This document shows, piece after piece, positions 24,956 through 33,878 of a stretch of DNA of 52,380 nucleotides (within the stretch, counting starts at the first letter, position 1; the number at the start of each line of letters is the position of its first letter). The translations under genes and the position numbers were made by a program. The notes beneath the pieces are model-generated. The model did not search any database. It saw nothing but the letters and a program-made list of their open reading frames with translations, and was not told the DNA's origin. Location of the stretch: positions 1 through 52,380 of the forward strand of contig NZ_CABVHQ010000043.1 in the NCBI RefSeq assembly GCF_902497895.1. The letters run 5' to 3'. The stretch comes from Pseudomonas fluorescens. Its GTDB lineage: Bacteria; Pseudomonadota; Gammaproteobacteria; Pseudomonadales; Pseudomonadaceae.

Positions 24956-25732
24956 CTAGAACGTCTTGCCAGCACTGGCCACCAGCGTTGCGCCACACAG
25001 GTCGTCGAAACCGGTGAAGCTCAGGCACTCGGCTTTCGACAGGTCGCTATCGATGTAACTCAACCCCCAGGTGATGCCGACCAGGTCACGACTGAGCTTG
25101 ATCTCCCAATCGCGGTAGCCGGCGCGGCTGTTGCCGTTGGCGCTGAAGAACACCTCGTCCTTGTAGTCAACGTACTCATAGCGCGCTTCCAGGCCAATTT
25201 CAGCAGGCAGGACCGTGCGGTAGCCGATAAACACCGAAGAAAAGTCTTCGTCTTTTTTGCCCTTCTGGAAATTGCCCTGCTCATCCTCGTAGTCCGGGCC
25301 TTTCATGTTGTTGGCGTATTTGCCGCCGAGCAGAACACCGTATACATCCAGGGTGGACTGGATATCGCTCTGGTTGTACTGGCTTTCACGAGGGAAGTCG
25401 TACTTCGTATAGAAGGTATCCAGGCTGATGTCGTCGCTGATTTGCCAGAAATAGCCGGCGTAGTACTCAAGCTCCTGGCGGGTGCTGGAGTCGTAGCCAA
25501 AATCGACATTCGAAGTCCAGACGCCGGCATACACGCCGCTGGAGTGGCTGAGGGTGACTGCCAGTTGCGCGGCAGGATCGCCCTGGGTTTGCGAGATGCC
25601 GCTACTGCGATAATCACTGACCAGCACGGGCGCAATGGTCAGGGTGAAGGTGTCGCTGAGTTCCAGCGCCTGGGCATTGAGCAGTGGCGCCAAGGTGAGG
25701 CCGGCAAGCACGAAGACAGATAAAGCGTTCAT
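24956..25732 (-). CDS. TorF-family putative porin
   Basis: The product has 258 residues with a signal peptide of about 22 (VLAGLTLAPLLNAQA). The remainder is rich in alternating beta-strands, with APVLVSDYRSSGISQTQGDPAAQ near the N-terminus and a C-terminal Phe (ASAGKTF), as in outer-membrane barrels. This matches the TorF/TIGR02001 proteobacterial family of small putative porins. It is downstream of the amidohydrolase gene on the same strand but separated by a REP element, so it may be a separate transcript. The substrate is unknown. Confidence 0.85.
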   Translation of the reverse strand: MNALSVFVLAGLTLAPLLNAQALELSDTFTLTIAPVLVSDYRSSGISQTQGDPAAQLAVTLSHSSGVYAGVWTSNVDFGYDSSTRQELEYYAGYFWQISDDISLDTFYTKYDFPRESQYNQSDIQSTLDVYGVLLGGKYANNMKGPDYEDEQGNFQKGKKDEDFSSVFIGYRTVLPAEIGLEARYEYVDYKDEVFFSANGNSRAGYRDWEIKLSRDLVGITWGLSYIDSDLSKAECLSFTGFDDLCGATLVASAGKTF

Positions 25733-25780
25733 AGCGGTTCTCTTGTTTTTATGGGGATGTGCAGGTTTTCAGGTTTTTTT

Positions 25781-25882
25781 GTAGGAGCAGCCGGTCGACG
25801 CTCGATTGCTCGCGATGGCGGACTGTCAGGCGGCATCAATGTTGACTATCTGGCCCTCATCGCGAGCAAGCCCGCTCCCACA
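25781..25882. repeat. REP-like palindrome
   Basis: GTAGGAGCAGCC opens the element and GCAAGCCCGCTCCCACA closes it. Inner segments GATTGCTCGCGATGG and CATCGCGAGCAAG are inverted. It lies in the 211-bp gap between the amidohydrolase gene and the porin gene. Confidence 0.7.
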
Positions 25883-25943
25883 TTGATCTCTGTCAGGCAG
25901 AAAATTTGTGTATGCAGGAGATCCCATGTGGGGGCGGTGACGG

Positions 25944-27686
25944 TCAGGAGTCCGCTGCGTAGACCTGCTTGCCGGCGAAAAAGGTCTTCAGGACCTTGGT
26001 CTCGAACAACTCGTCGTCGCTGACCTTGAACACATCACGGTCGAGGATGATCAGGTCGGCCTGTTTGCCAGGCGCCAGCGAACCGATCTGCCGGTCCAGG
26101 CGCAGGGCTTTGGCGGCGTTGAGGGTGTAGGCGTAGAACATGCTCAGCCGATCGATGCTTTCCTTGGCATTGAGCACACCCAGCGGACCTTTGCGGGTAC
26201 TGGCCTGGGCAATGGCGTTCCACGGGTTGGGGCTGGACACCGGCCAGTCACTGCCGCCGGCGATGACCGCGCCAGCGCTGTGCAGAGATTTGGCCGGATA
26301 CTGGTAACCGTAGGCAAAGGCGCTGATATAGGGTTTGACCAGCTCCACGGTGTAGCTCTCGCCGGTGGCCCACAGCAGTTGCATGGAAGCGATCACCCCA
26401 AGCTGCTTGAAGCGTGGAAACTCTTTCGGGTTGACCAGCTGCAGGTGGCTGATGCTATGGGCCACCGGCGCGGGATTGAGCTTGCGCGCATATTCAAAGC
26501 CATTGAGCGACTCACGCACCGCACGGTCGCCGACCGCATGCATGTGCACGATCCAGTCGCGCTTCTCCGCCGCCACCACCAGCTCGCCAAAATGCGCGGG
26601 GTCGATCAACAGCTGTCCGTTTTTATCACTGTTGTTGAAGGGCACGATGACCGCCGCGGTCTGCCCCGGAAACTCCAGGACGCCATCGGCAAACACCTTG
26701 ATGCCCGGGAAGCTCAGGTTGGGCACGCCCTCGAATTGCTTCATCACCTTGGCCAGCACCTCCAGATCGGCCGGCCGGCTTTTTGGATTGGCCAGCAGCA
26801 AAGCGGCGACGTGGGCGCTGAGTTCGCCCTGCTCCGCCAGCGTGCGGTACAGCGGCAGCACCCCGTAACTCTGCTCGGTTGCCTGGAAATCGAACAACGA
26901 ATCGGCACTGCCGGCATTCGCCGCCGCGTCCATCCAGGCGGTGACGCCATACTGATTGTTGACCTTTACCGCCTCGCGGGCGGCCTTGAGCATGACCTCA
27001 TCGCTGGGCGCGGGCAGCTGGCTGCGGATCTGGTCCCAGCGAGACTCGGCAAAATAACCGTTGGGCGTGAAGTCCGCTTCATGCCCGACATAGTTGCGCT
27101 CATTCTCCGGCAGGCTTTTGACCAGCGCGGCGTCGATCTTCAGACGCTTGAGCATGGCGTTGTTGGCCCAGCCGGTATGCCCGTCAATCCCGCTCAGAAC
27201 CACCGGCTGCTCGGCCCAGCGGCCCTGATTGAAGCGCTTGCCCAGTTCACGGCTCTGCTCCCAATAGGCCGAGCTGACCCCGGCAATGCTGATCACGTCA
27301 CCGGCACGGGCGCGGCCTGCCTGGTCCTGCTCGATGATCCATTGCTCAAGCTCCGGCAACGGTTTTACTTCGTCCAGCAGGTTGGCACCCAGGCTGTCGA
27401 AGGCGGCAACCACCGGGTGACTATGGGTATCAATCATTCCAGGCATCAGCACCTTGCCCGCCAGGTCGATGCGCTGGGTCTGCGCATCGGCCAGGGCGTT
27501 GATCTGCGCATCGCTGCCGACCTTGAGAATCTTGCCGTTTTCTACCGCTACCGCTTTAGCCAGGGATTGCCCGGGAATCCCGGTAAACACCTTGCCATTG
27601 GTCAGTATCAGGTCAGCCGCGGCCATGGCCTGCAACGAGGGCAGCGTTAACATGGCCGCCAACAGGCACGAGCTAATTCGCTTCAT
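25944..27686 (-). CDS. exported amidohydrolase (YtcJ-like, metal-dependent)
   Basis: The product has 580 residues. A signal peptide ends near residue 23 (LAAMLTLPSLQAMA), placing it in the periplasm. The metal-binding HxH is in MIDTHSHPVVAA, HMHAVGDRAV and GGSDWPVSSPNPW are further landmarks, and LAPGKQADLIILDRD is the family's C-terminal beta-sandwich signature. Family members hydrolyse C-N bonds of amides and related compounds. It follows the PuuB-like oxidase by 54 nt on the same strand, so it probably belongs to the amine-utilisation operon. Its substrate cannot be read from the sequence. Confidence 0.88.
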   Translation of the reverse strand: MKRISSCLLAAMLTLPSLQAMAAADLILTNGKVFTGIPGQSLAKAVAVENGKILKVGSDAQINALADAQTQRIDLAGKVLMPGMIDTHSHPVVAAFDSLGANLLDEVKPLPELEQWIIEQDQAGRARAGDVISIAGVSSAYWEQSRELGKRFNQGRWAEQPVVLSGIDGHTGWANNAMLKRLKIDAALVKSLPENERNYVGHEADFTPNGYFAESRWDQIRSQLPAPSDEVMLKAAREAVKVNNQYGVTAWMDAAANAGSADSLFDFQATEQSYGVLPLYRTLAEQGELSAHVAALLLANPKSRPADLEVLAKVMKQFEGVPNLSFPGIKVFADGVLEFPGQTAAVIVPFNNSDKNGQLLIDPAHFGELVVAAEKRDWIVHMHAVGDRAVRESLNGFEYARKLNPAPVAHSISHLQLVNPKEFPRFKQLGVIASMQLLWATGESYTVELVKPYISAFAYGYQYPAKSLHSAGAVIAGGSDWPVSSPNPWNAIAQASTRKGPLGVLNAKESIDRLSMFYAYTLNAAKALRLDRQIGSLAPGKQADLIILDRDVFKVSDDELFETKVLKTFFAGKQVYAADS

Positions 27687-27740
27687 CTGAACGTCCTCTT
27701 ATTGTTTTTATCGTGGTTGTGCGCTTGGCCTCTGATCGAA

Positions 27741-29039
27741 TCAGTGGCCGGCGATTTCCTTCAGCCGGTACCAGAACATGCCCAGCGCCAACAACGGCGA
27801 ACGCAGCAGTTTGCCGCCGGGAAAGGTCATGTGCGGCACCCTGGCGAACAGGTCGAAACCCTGGCTGTGCTCCAGGTTGATGGCTTCAGCCACCAGCTTT
27901 GCCGCCAGGTGCGTGGTGTTGATTCCGTGTCCTGCGTACGCCTGGGCATAGAACACATTCGGCTGCGCCTGCAGGCGACCAATCTGCGGCAAACGGTTGG
28001 CACCGATGCCAATCATCCCGCTCCATTGAAAGTCGATGCGTTTGGTCGCCAGCTGCGGGAACACCTCGAACATTCGCGGCCCCATGTAGCCGGCGATATC
28101 CTTTGGGGTTCGCCCGGAGTAGTGACAGGCGCCACCAAACAGCAGCCGGCGGTCCGCCGACAGCCGATAGTAATCAAGCCCCACTCGCTGATCGCACAGC
28201 GCCCGGTTCGCCGGTATCAGGGTCTCGGCCAGGGCCGCGCTCAAGGGTTCAGTCGCCACGACATAGCTGCCGGCCGCCAGCACCTTGCCGCTGAGTGCCG
28301 GTTCCAGGTCACCCAGATGCGCATTGCCGGCCAGTACCAGGGTCTTGGCATGCACCACACCCTTGGCCGTGTGCACTCGAATGCACTTGCCATATTCGAT
28401 TCGAATGGCCGCGCTGTTCTCGCACAAGCGCACCCCCAGACGCTGGGCCAAATCGGCCTCGCCCAACGCCAGGTTGAGCGGATGCAGATGCCCCGATCCC
28501 TCATCTATCAAGCCGCCGACATAACGATCGGAGCCGACCACTCGATGCATGTCCCGCTGTTCCACCAGCTCGACCTTGTGCGCATATCCCTGTCTGTTGA
28601 GCGCCTCCTGCTCCGCCAGCAGGTTCTGGAAATGCCGCGGGGTGTTGGCCAGCTCGCAGTGCCCCCAGCGCAAATCGCACTCAATGCCATGCTGTTGCAC
28701 CCGTTGGCGCACCAGATCAACCGCGTCCAGGCCCAATTGTTCAAGAACCTTCACCCCTTCTCTGCCAATGGATTTTTCGTGAGCACCAAGGTCATGGCCA
28801 ATGCCCCGAATCAACTGACCGCCATTGCGCCCGGTGGCGCCCCAGGCAATCTGCTGCGCCTCCAGGACGATCACCGAGTGACCGCGCTCAGCCAGTTCGA
28901 TGGCGGTATTCAATCCGGTAAAACCGCCACCGACGATGCACACATCAGCGTGTGCCTGGCCTTCCAGGGGCGGGCAGTCGAGCTGACGATTGCGGGTGGC
29001 GCTGTAGTACGTCTGCGGTGAAGAAAACAGGGAGGTCAT
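27741..29039 (-). CDS. FAD-dependent amine oxidase, PuuB-like (gamma-glutamylputrescine oxidase family)
   Basis: The product has 432 residues of the DAO/GlyA family. The FAD dinucleotide motif is VCIVGGGFTGLNTAIELAE near residue 35. GATGRNGGQLIRGIG and a C-terminal YAGHGINTTHLAAKL resemble PuuB. The reaction in the family is oxidation of a gamma-glutamylated amine to the aldehyde. It lies 52 nt downstream of the polyamine binding-protein gene and after the PuuA-like synthetase gene, which supports this over other DAO functions such as sarcosine oxidase or DadA. Confidence 0.85.
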   Translation of the reverse strand: MTSLFSSPQTYYSATRNRQLDCPPLEGQAHADVCIVGGGFTGLNTAIELAERGHSVIVLEAQQIAWGATGRNGGQLIRGIGHDLGAHEKSIGREGVKVLEQLGLDAVDLVRQRVQQHGIECDLRWGHCELANTPRHFQNLLAEQEALNRQGYAHKVELVEQRDMHRVVGSDRYVGGLIDEGSGHLHPLNLALGEADLAQRLGVRLCENSAAIRIEYGKCIRVHTAKGVVHAKTLVLAGNAHLGDLEPALSGKVLAAGSYVVATEPLSAALAETLIPANRALCDQRVGLDYYRLSADRRLLFGGACHYSGRTPKDIAGYMGPRMFEVFPQLATKRIDFQWSGMIGIGANRLPQIGRLQAQPNVFYAQAYAGHGINTTHLAAKLVAEAINLEHSQGFDLFARVPHMTFPGGKLLRSPLLALGMFWYRLKEIAGH

Positions 29040-29091
29040 AAGGGTTGCTGCCTATCAATTGCCGGGGGCACACGGCCGCCCGGCGCAGGGG

Positions 29092-30180
29092 TTAACGACC
29101 GGACTTGAGCTTGCTCCACGAGCGATTCATCCAGCGCATGACGTCGGGTGGCAACTCCGTCGAAACGTAGAGCTTGGCCTGTACCGATTCGGGCGGGTAG
29201 ATCGATGGATTGGCGGTGATGTCTTCAGTCATCAGGGGCGTGGCCTGGGTATTGGCGTTGGCATAGCCGACGTACTCACTGACCTTGGTAATCACCTCGG
29301 GCTTGAGCAGGTAGTTGATAAACGCCAGGGCTTGTTCGGGGTTCTTGGCATCGGCTGGAATCGCCAACATATCGAACCAGAGATTGCCGCCCTCCTTCGG
29401 CACGGTGTAGGCGATTTTCACGCCGTTCCCGGCCTCCTCGGCGCGCTGGATGGCCTGGTACACATCGCCCGAATAGCCGAAGGCGATGCAGATGTTGCCG
29501 TTGGCCAGATCCGAGACGTATTTGGAGGAGTGGAAATAGGTGATGTACGGGCGCAAGGTCAGCAACTTGCGCTCGGCGACCTTGTAATCCTCGATCCGCG
29601 TGCTGTTGGGATCGAGCCCCAGGTAATTGAGCATGGCCGGCAAGGCTTCGTCCGCCGAGTCCATGAAGGCCACGCCACAGGTTTGCAGCTTCTTCAGGTT
29701 CTCGACCTCGAACAGCGTGCTCCAGGAATCGATGGTCTCGACTCCCAGCACCTGTTTGATCTTCTCGACGTTGTAGCCAATCCCGTTGGTACCCCACAAG
29801 TACGGCACCGAGTACTGATTGCCCGGATCGTTGACTTGCAGGCGCTGCATCAACACCGGATCGAGATTCTTCCAGTTCGGCAGCTGCGCCCTGTCGAGTT
29901 TCTGGAAAGCTCCGGCCTTGATCTGCCGTCCGAGAAAGTGGTTGCTCGGTACCACCACGTCATAGCCGGTATGCCCGGCCAGCAACTTGCCTTCGAGGGT
30001 TTCATTGGAGTCGAAAACGTCGTACACCGGTTTGATCGCGGTGTCCCGCTGGAAGTCCACGAGGGTGGTTTCAGCGATGTAATCGGTCCAGTTGTAGATG
30101 TTCACCAGCTGTTGCGCCGAGACCGGGCCGGCCAGAGCGCAAAGGGTGGTGAGCACGAGTTTCAGGGCGAAAGGTCTCAT
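29092..30180 (-). CDS. polyamine-type ABC substrate-binding protein (PotF/SpuD family)
   Basis: The product has 362 residues, with a signal peptide of about 22 (LVLTTLCALAGPVSAQ). LVNIYNWTDYIAE at the mature N-terminus is the classic spermidine/putrescine binding-protein opening. VPSNHFLGRQIKAGAFQKLD and WGTNGIGYN also fit. No permease or ATPase gene is adjacent, so it must use transporter parts encoded elsewhere. It is cotranscribed with the gamma-glutamyl-amine genes (53-nt gaps). Confidence 0.9.
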   Translation of the reverse strand: MRPFALKLVLTTLCALAGPVSAQQLVNIYNWTDYIAETTLVDFQRDTAIKPVYDVFDSNETLEGKLLAGHTGYDVVVPSNHFLGRQIKAGAFQKLDRAQLPNWKNLDPVLMQRLQVNDPGNQYSVPYLWGTNGIGYNVEKIKQVLGVETIDSWSTLFEVENLKKLQTCGVAFMDSADEALPAMLNYLGLDPNSTRIEDYKVAERKLLTLRPYITYFHSSKYVSDLANGNICIAFGYSGDVYQAIQRAEEAGNGVKIAYTVPKEGGNLWFDMLAIPADAKNPEQALAFINYLLKPEVITKVSEYVGYANANTQATPLMTEDITANPSIYPPESVQAKLYVSTELPPDVMRWMNRSWSKLKSGR

Positions 30181-30233
30181 TCAGATGTCCTTACTGTGGG
30201 TACATTTGAGAATGTGTTCAACGCATCGAGGAG

Positions 30234-31592
30234 CTAGACACTGAGCATCAGGAACTCGCGCTCCCAGGAGCTGATGACCTGCTTGTAGTTCTCGTGCTCG
30301 ACCCGCTTGACCGCGACAAAGCCTTTGGTGAAGCGCTGGCCCAGGTACTCTTGGGTCATGCTCGACTGCTCCATGCGCTCCAGGGCCGCCTCCAGGGTCA
30401 GCGGCAAGCGCAGATTGCGTCGTTCATAACCGCGCCCCACCACCGCAGGGCTTGGCTCGATGCCCTCGACCATGCCCACGTAACCGCACAACAGGCTGGC
30501 TGCCACCGCCAGATAAGGGTTGGCATCCGCGCCGGCCAGGCGATTTTCCACCCGACGATTCTGCGGGTCCGAATCCGGCACTCGCAGGCCCACCGTACGG
30601 TTCTCCTCGCCCCACTCGACGTTGACCGGCGCCGAGGTATCGGGCAGAAAACGCCGGAACGAATTCACATTGGGCGCGAACAGCGGCAGGGTTTCCGGAA
30701 TGTATTGCTGCAACCCGCCAATGTGCTGCATGAACAACTCACTCATGCTGCCATCGGGATTGGAGAACATCGATACCCCGGATTCCAGGTCCACCACGCT
30801 CTGGTGCAAATGCATCGCGCTGCCCGGCTCGCCCGTCATCGGCTTGGCCATGAAGGTGGCGCTGACGTCGTGTTTCAGGGCCGCTTCGCGCAGGGTGCGC
30901 TTGAACACGATAATCTGATCGGCCAGGTGCAACGGGTCACCGTGACGGAAGTTGATCTCCATCTGCGCGGTGCCTTCTTCATGAATCAAGGTATCCAGAT
31001 CCAGCCCCTGGGCCTCGCACCAGTCATACATGTCTTCAAACAGCGGATCGAACTCGTTGGTCGCTTCGATCGAATAGGACTGACGCCCGGTTTCCTGGCG
31101 ACCGGAACGGCCGATCGGTGGTTTCAGCGGGTAGTCCGGATCAGGGCTGCGCTGAGTCAGGTAGAACTCCATTTCCGGCGCGATGATCGGCTTCCAGCCG
31201 CGCTCGGTGTAGAGCCGCAAGACCTTCTTCAGGATATTGCGCGGCGACAGTTCAATCGGATTGCCCTGTTTGTCATAGGTGTCGTGGATCACCTGAGCGG
31301 TGGGTTCCAGGGCCCAGGGCACCAGGAACACCGCGTCCTGGTCCGGACGGCAGTGCATGTCGATATCCGCCGCGTCGAGCAGCTCGTAGTAGATATCGTC
31401 TTCGACATAGTCGCCGGTGACTGTCTGCAACAGCACGCTCTCCGGCAGGCGCATGCCCTGCTCGTTGAGGAACTTGTTGGTCGGGGAAATTTTGCCCCGG
31501 GCAATGCCGCTCAGATCAGAGATCAGGCACTCGACTTCGGTGATTTTGTTTTCTTTGAGCCAGTGGCTCAGTCGGTCCAGATTGCCTTTCAT
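30234..31592 (-). CDS. glutamine synthetase-like gamma-glutamylamine synthetase (PuuA/PauA type)
   Basis: The product has 452 residues from the ATG at 31592, chosen because GAGG lies 6 nt upstream and the family starts there; the frame extends to 31643. It has the glutamine-synthetase catalytic domain: MEFYLTQRS, EEGTAQMEINFRH, MAKPMTGEPGSAMHLHQS and the glutamate-binding NRTVGLRVP. The N-terminal WLKENKITEVECLISDLSG is typical of PuuA-like enzymes rather than housekeeping GlnA. It would ligate glutamate to an amine using ATP as the first step of catabolism. It heads the minus-strand operon. Confidence 0.88.
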   Translation of the reverse strand: MKGNLDRLSHWLKENKITEVECLISDLSGIARGKISPTNKFLNEQGMRLPESVLLQTVTGDYVEDDIYYELLDAADIDMHCRPDQDAVFLVPWALEPTAQVIHDTYDKQGNPIELSPRNILKKVLRLYTERGWKPIIAPEMEFYLTQRSPDPDYPLKPPIGRSGRQETGRQSYSIEATNEFDPLFEDMYDWCEAQGLDLDTLIHEEGTAQMEINFRHGDPLHLADQIIVFKRTLREAALKHDVSATFMAKPMTGEPGSAMHLHQSVVDLESGVSMFSNPDGSMSELFMQHIGGLQQYIPETLPLFAPNVNSFRRFLPDTSAPVNVEWGEENRTVGLRVPDSDPQNRRVENRLAGADANPYLAVAASLLCGYVGMVEGIEPSPAVVGRGYERRNLRLPLTLEAALERMEQSSMTQEYLGQRFTKGFVAVKRVEHENYKQVISSWEREFLMLSV

Positions 31593-31698
31593 AACGCCTC
31601 GTACAGGGAAATGCCCGGGCGCCCCATGGCTGCCCGGTTCCATGCTTCAAGGCGATAGTGCAATCAGGAGGATGTCGGCTTCTATCCGATTTGCGCCT

Positions 31699-31729
31699 GT
31701 GTTCACGCCCCATTTTGGGGCATGAACAC
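31699..31729. promoter_or_regulatory. long palindrome upstream of the gamma-glutamylamine operon
   Basis: Fourteen-base arms GTGTTCACGCCCCA (31699-31712) and TGGGGCATGAACAC (31716-31729) are complementary with one mismatch across a 3-nt centre. It lies 15 nt after the AraC-type gene stop and about 105 bp before the synthetase start. It could be the AraC gene's terminator stem or an operator. The absence of a following T-run and the near-perfect dyad favour an operator, but this is not decided. Confidence 0.55.
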
Positions 31730-31743
31730 CGCACGCCGGTGAT

Positions 31744-32628
31744 TCAGCGACGGCGCATCAGGGTGCAACTGGGCAGCTCGCCGAACAGCCCGCGATAGGC
31801 CTCGGAAAAACGCCCCAGGTGCCAGAATGACCAGCGCATGGCGATTTCCGCCACGGTGGTTTCACCCGCGCAGGTGCGCAGCAGGTCGCGGCGGGCGAAG
31901 TTCAATCGGCGCAACCGCTGCCACTGGCTGGGAGACACTCCGGCAAAGGAGGTGAAGCTTTGCTGCAATTGGCGCACCGACACCCCGGCGCCCTCGGCCA
32001 GTTGCAGCACATTGAAATGCTCCTGCGGGCACGCCATGACCAGATCGAACACCCGCTGAATCAGCCGCCGGTCATGGGCCAGGTGTTTCTGGCTGGCGCG
32101 ATCCAGGGTCTGGCTCGGGCAGTCGAGGATATACAGGCAATCGTCGACCAGTTGCTGCGCCAAGCGCTCCTCGGCCACCGGCGGCTGGGCCGAGACCAGC
32201 TGTTGCAGGGTGCTGCTCAACCAGCGACCGAAGACCTGGCTCTGCTGGGAAACCAACGGCGTCAGAAACAACCCATCAAGGCGGCTCAGATTCAGGCAGT
32301 CGAGTTGTTTCAGGTACTGCGGACCGATCACCACGGCGACTTCTGTGTAGTTTTCCGGGGTGATCCAGGTGTTCTGGGTTTCTTCGTTGAGTAGATACAG
32401 CGAGCCATTGCGGGTGTCGAAACTGAAGACCAGGGAGTCCGCGGGCGCATGGAAATGCTGCTCGATTCGGGTGTTCATCCGCTCTTCATAGACCTCAACC
32501 CCACCCAGCTCCATGTGCACGACCTTGCCCTGGAAATAACCGGGTGACATCTGTTGGTAATGCTCTTGCCAACCGGCGATGACCAGTTGCTGATCCACAT
32601 CCGCAGTGTCGTGGGATTGAATCTGCAT
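31744..32628 (-). CDS. AraC-family transcriptional regulator
   Basis: The product has 294 residues from the ATG at 32628, chosen because GGAAGGAA lies just upstream; the longer frame adds 22 residues without support. The C-terminal about 100 residues hold the two AraC HTH motifs (LAEGAGVSVRQLQQSFTSFAG and TVAEIAMRWSFWHLGRFSEAY). The N-terminal half is a ligand-sensing domain, with QHFHAPADSLVFSF resembling the AraC-binding-like or cupin region. It is immediately upstream and cotranscribed in direction with the amine operon, so it is the likely regulator of it. Confidence 0.88.
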   Translation of the reverse strand: MQIQSHDTADVDQQLVIAGWQEHYQQMSPGYFQGKVVHMELGGVEVYEERMNTRIEQHFHAPADSLVFSFDTRNGSLYLLNEETQNTWITPENYTEVAVVIGPQYLKQLDCLNLSRLDGLFLTPLVSQQSQVFGRWLSSTLQQLVSAQPPVAEERLAQQLVDDCLYILDCPSQTLDRASQKHLAHDRRLIQRVFDLVMACPQEHFNVLQLAEGAGVSVRQLQQSFTSFAGVSPSQWQRLRRLNFARRDLLRTCAGETTVAEIAMRWSFWHLGRFSEAYRGLFGELPSCTLMRRR

Positions 32629-32780
32629 GGGATATTCCTTCCTTGTATCCCTGCGCAGACACGCGAGGACAGGGTCAGTGTCAATTATTATCAACGAACC
32701 CTAGCAGCACGGAAAAAGCAGTGCAAGACACAGAGAAATGTCCGTGATGACAACGAACCTCTGAAATCAAACATCGACTT

Positions 32781-32965
32781 GTGGCGAGGGGGCTTGCCCC
32801 AAACGTAGCAGCTGCCGAAGGCTGCGTTCGGCGCGTAGCAGCTGCCGAAGGCTGCGTTCGGCTGCGAAGCAGTCGCAGACCCTGCTTGCACGGTTTGTAT
32901 GTAATACCGCAGTGCCTGATTTTACGACTGCTGCGCAGCCGAACGCAGGCTTCGCCAGCTGCTAC
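32781..32965. repeat. REPIN-like repeat with duplicated arm
   Basis: A short GTGGCGAGGGGGCTTGCCCC palindrome (32781-32800) is followed by GTAGCAGCTGCCGAAGGCTG twice in tandem (from 32805 and about 32837). A facing arm ends at 32965 (CAGGCTTCGCCAGCTGCTAC). The arm duplication distinguishes it from the copies at 22627 and 37110. It fills the gap between the AraC gene and the peroxiredoxin gene. Confidence 0.85.
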
Positions 32966-33037
32966 GAGGAATAGCGCTGAGCCTGGCCCAGTCAACAATC
33001 CTTTCGCCGATTGTGACTGGGCCCTTGCAGGCGGTTG

Positions 33038-33691
33038 TTACTTCGGCTGCTCCACAGTGCGCAGGTAGGGCTTCAACGTCTTGAAGCCCTGCGGGTATTT
33101 CTTCCTGGCGTCTTCGTCGGACACCGAAGTGGGAATGATGACATCTTCGCCCGGCCGCCAGTTCACCGGGGTGGCGACCGTGTGTTTCGCGTTCAATTGC
33201 AGCGAATCGAGCAAGCGCAACACTTCGTCGAAGTTGCGTCCGGCGCTCATCGGGTAGATCAACATCGCCTTGACCTTCTTGTCCGGGCCGACGATGAACA
33301 CCGAGCGCACCGTAGCGTTGTCCATTGCAGTGCGCGCGCCGCCACCGGCATTCGGGTGAATCATGTCGTAGAGCTTCGCCACCACCAGATTCTCGTCGCC
33401 GATCATCGGATAGTTGACCGCATGGCCCTGGGTCTCCTCGATGTCGCCGAGCCAGGCCCGGTGGTCGCTGACCGGGTCGATGCTGAGCCCGACTATCCTG
33501 GTATTGCGTTTATCGAACTCCGGCTTGAGTCCGGCCAGATAACCGAGTTCGGTGGTACAGACCGGGGTGAAATCTTTCGGGTGTGAGAACAGGATGGCCC
33601 ATTTGTCGCCAATCCACTCGTGGAAGTGCAGCGGGCCTTCGGTGCTTTCTGCGGTGAAATCCGGTGCTTCATCGCCTATGCGGATTGCCAT
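33038..33691 (-). CDS. 1-Cys peroxiredoxin (Prx6/LsfA type)
   Basis: The product has 217 residues. The peroxidatic Cys lies in SHPKDFTPVCTTELG near residue 46. The long C-terminal domain (VATPVNWRPGEDVIIP) is characteristic of Prx6-class enzymes, and no resolving Cys is evident. It reduces hydrogen peroxide and organic peroxides in the cytoplasm. It is similar to P. aeruginosa LsfA, which is linked to sulfur starvation. It stands alone between two repeat-bearing gaps. LsfA orthology is an inference; a paralogue is possible. Confidence 0.92.
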   Translation of the reverse strand: MAIRIGDEAPDFTAESTEGPLHFHEWIGDKWAILFSHPKDFTPVCTTELGYLAGLKPEFDKRNTRIVGLSIDPVSDHRAWLGDIEETQGHAVNYPMIGDENLVVAKLYDMIHPNAGGGARTAMDNATVRSVFIVGPDKKVKAMLIYPMSAGRNFDEVLRLLDSLQLNAKHTVATPVNWRPGEDVIIPTSVSDEDARKKYPQGFKTLKPYLRTVEQPK

Positions 33692-33837
33692 GTTCGATCT
33701 CCTTGCAGGGATTGGGAGGGAAGGGTCAGCACGCTGACTGCGGTTCTGACGGCGTTCGAGGATCTGCGCTAAGCCTGTCGGCGCGAATCAGTATAGGAGA
33801 CATGCCAAAGGGTGCCGGCTGCAGATTTCAGGGCCGC

Positions 33838-33873
33838 TGCGCGCCCCAGCGCGAGCAAGCTCGCTCGCCACAG
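33838..33873. repeat. short REP-like palindrome (GCGAGCAAGCTCGCTCGC)
   Basis: GCGAGCAAGCTCGCTCGCCACA is a common Pseudomonas intergenic palindrome. It lies just after the tctA stop on the minus strand and may act as the 3' hairpin of the tct transcript. Confidence 0.6.
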
Positions 33874-33878
33874 CCCGC

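Noticed and set aside
32670..32690. ATTATTATC-like half site upstream of the AraC gene, considered as a Fur box
   Set aside because: Only one half matches and no iron gene is downstream, so it is too weak to call.
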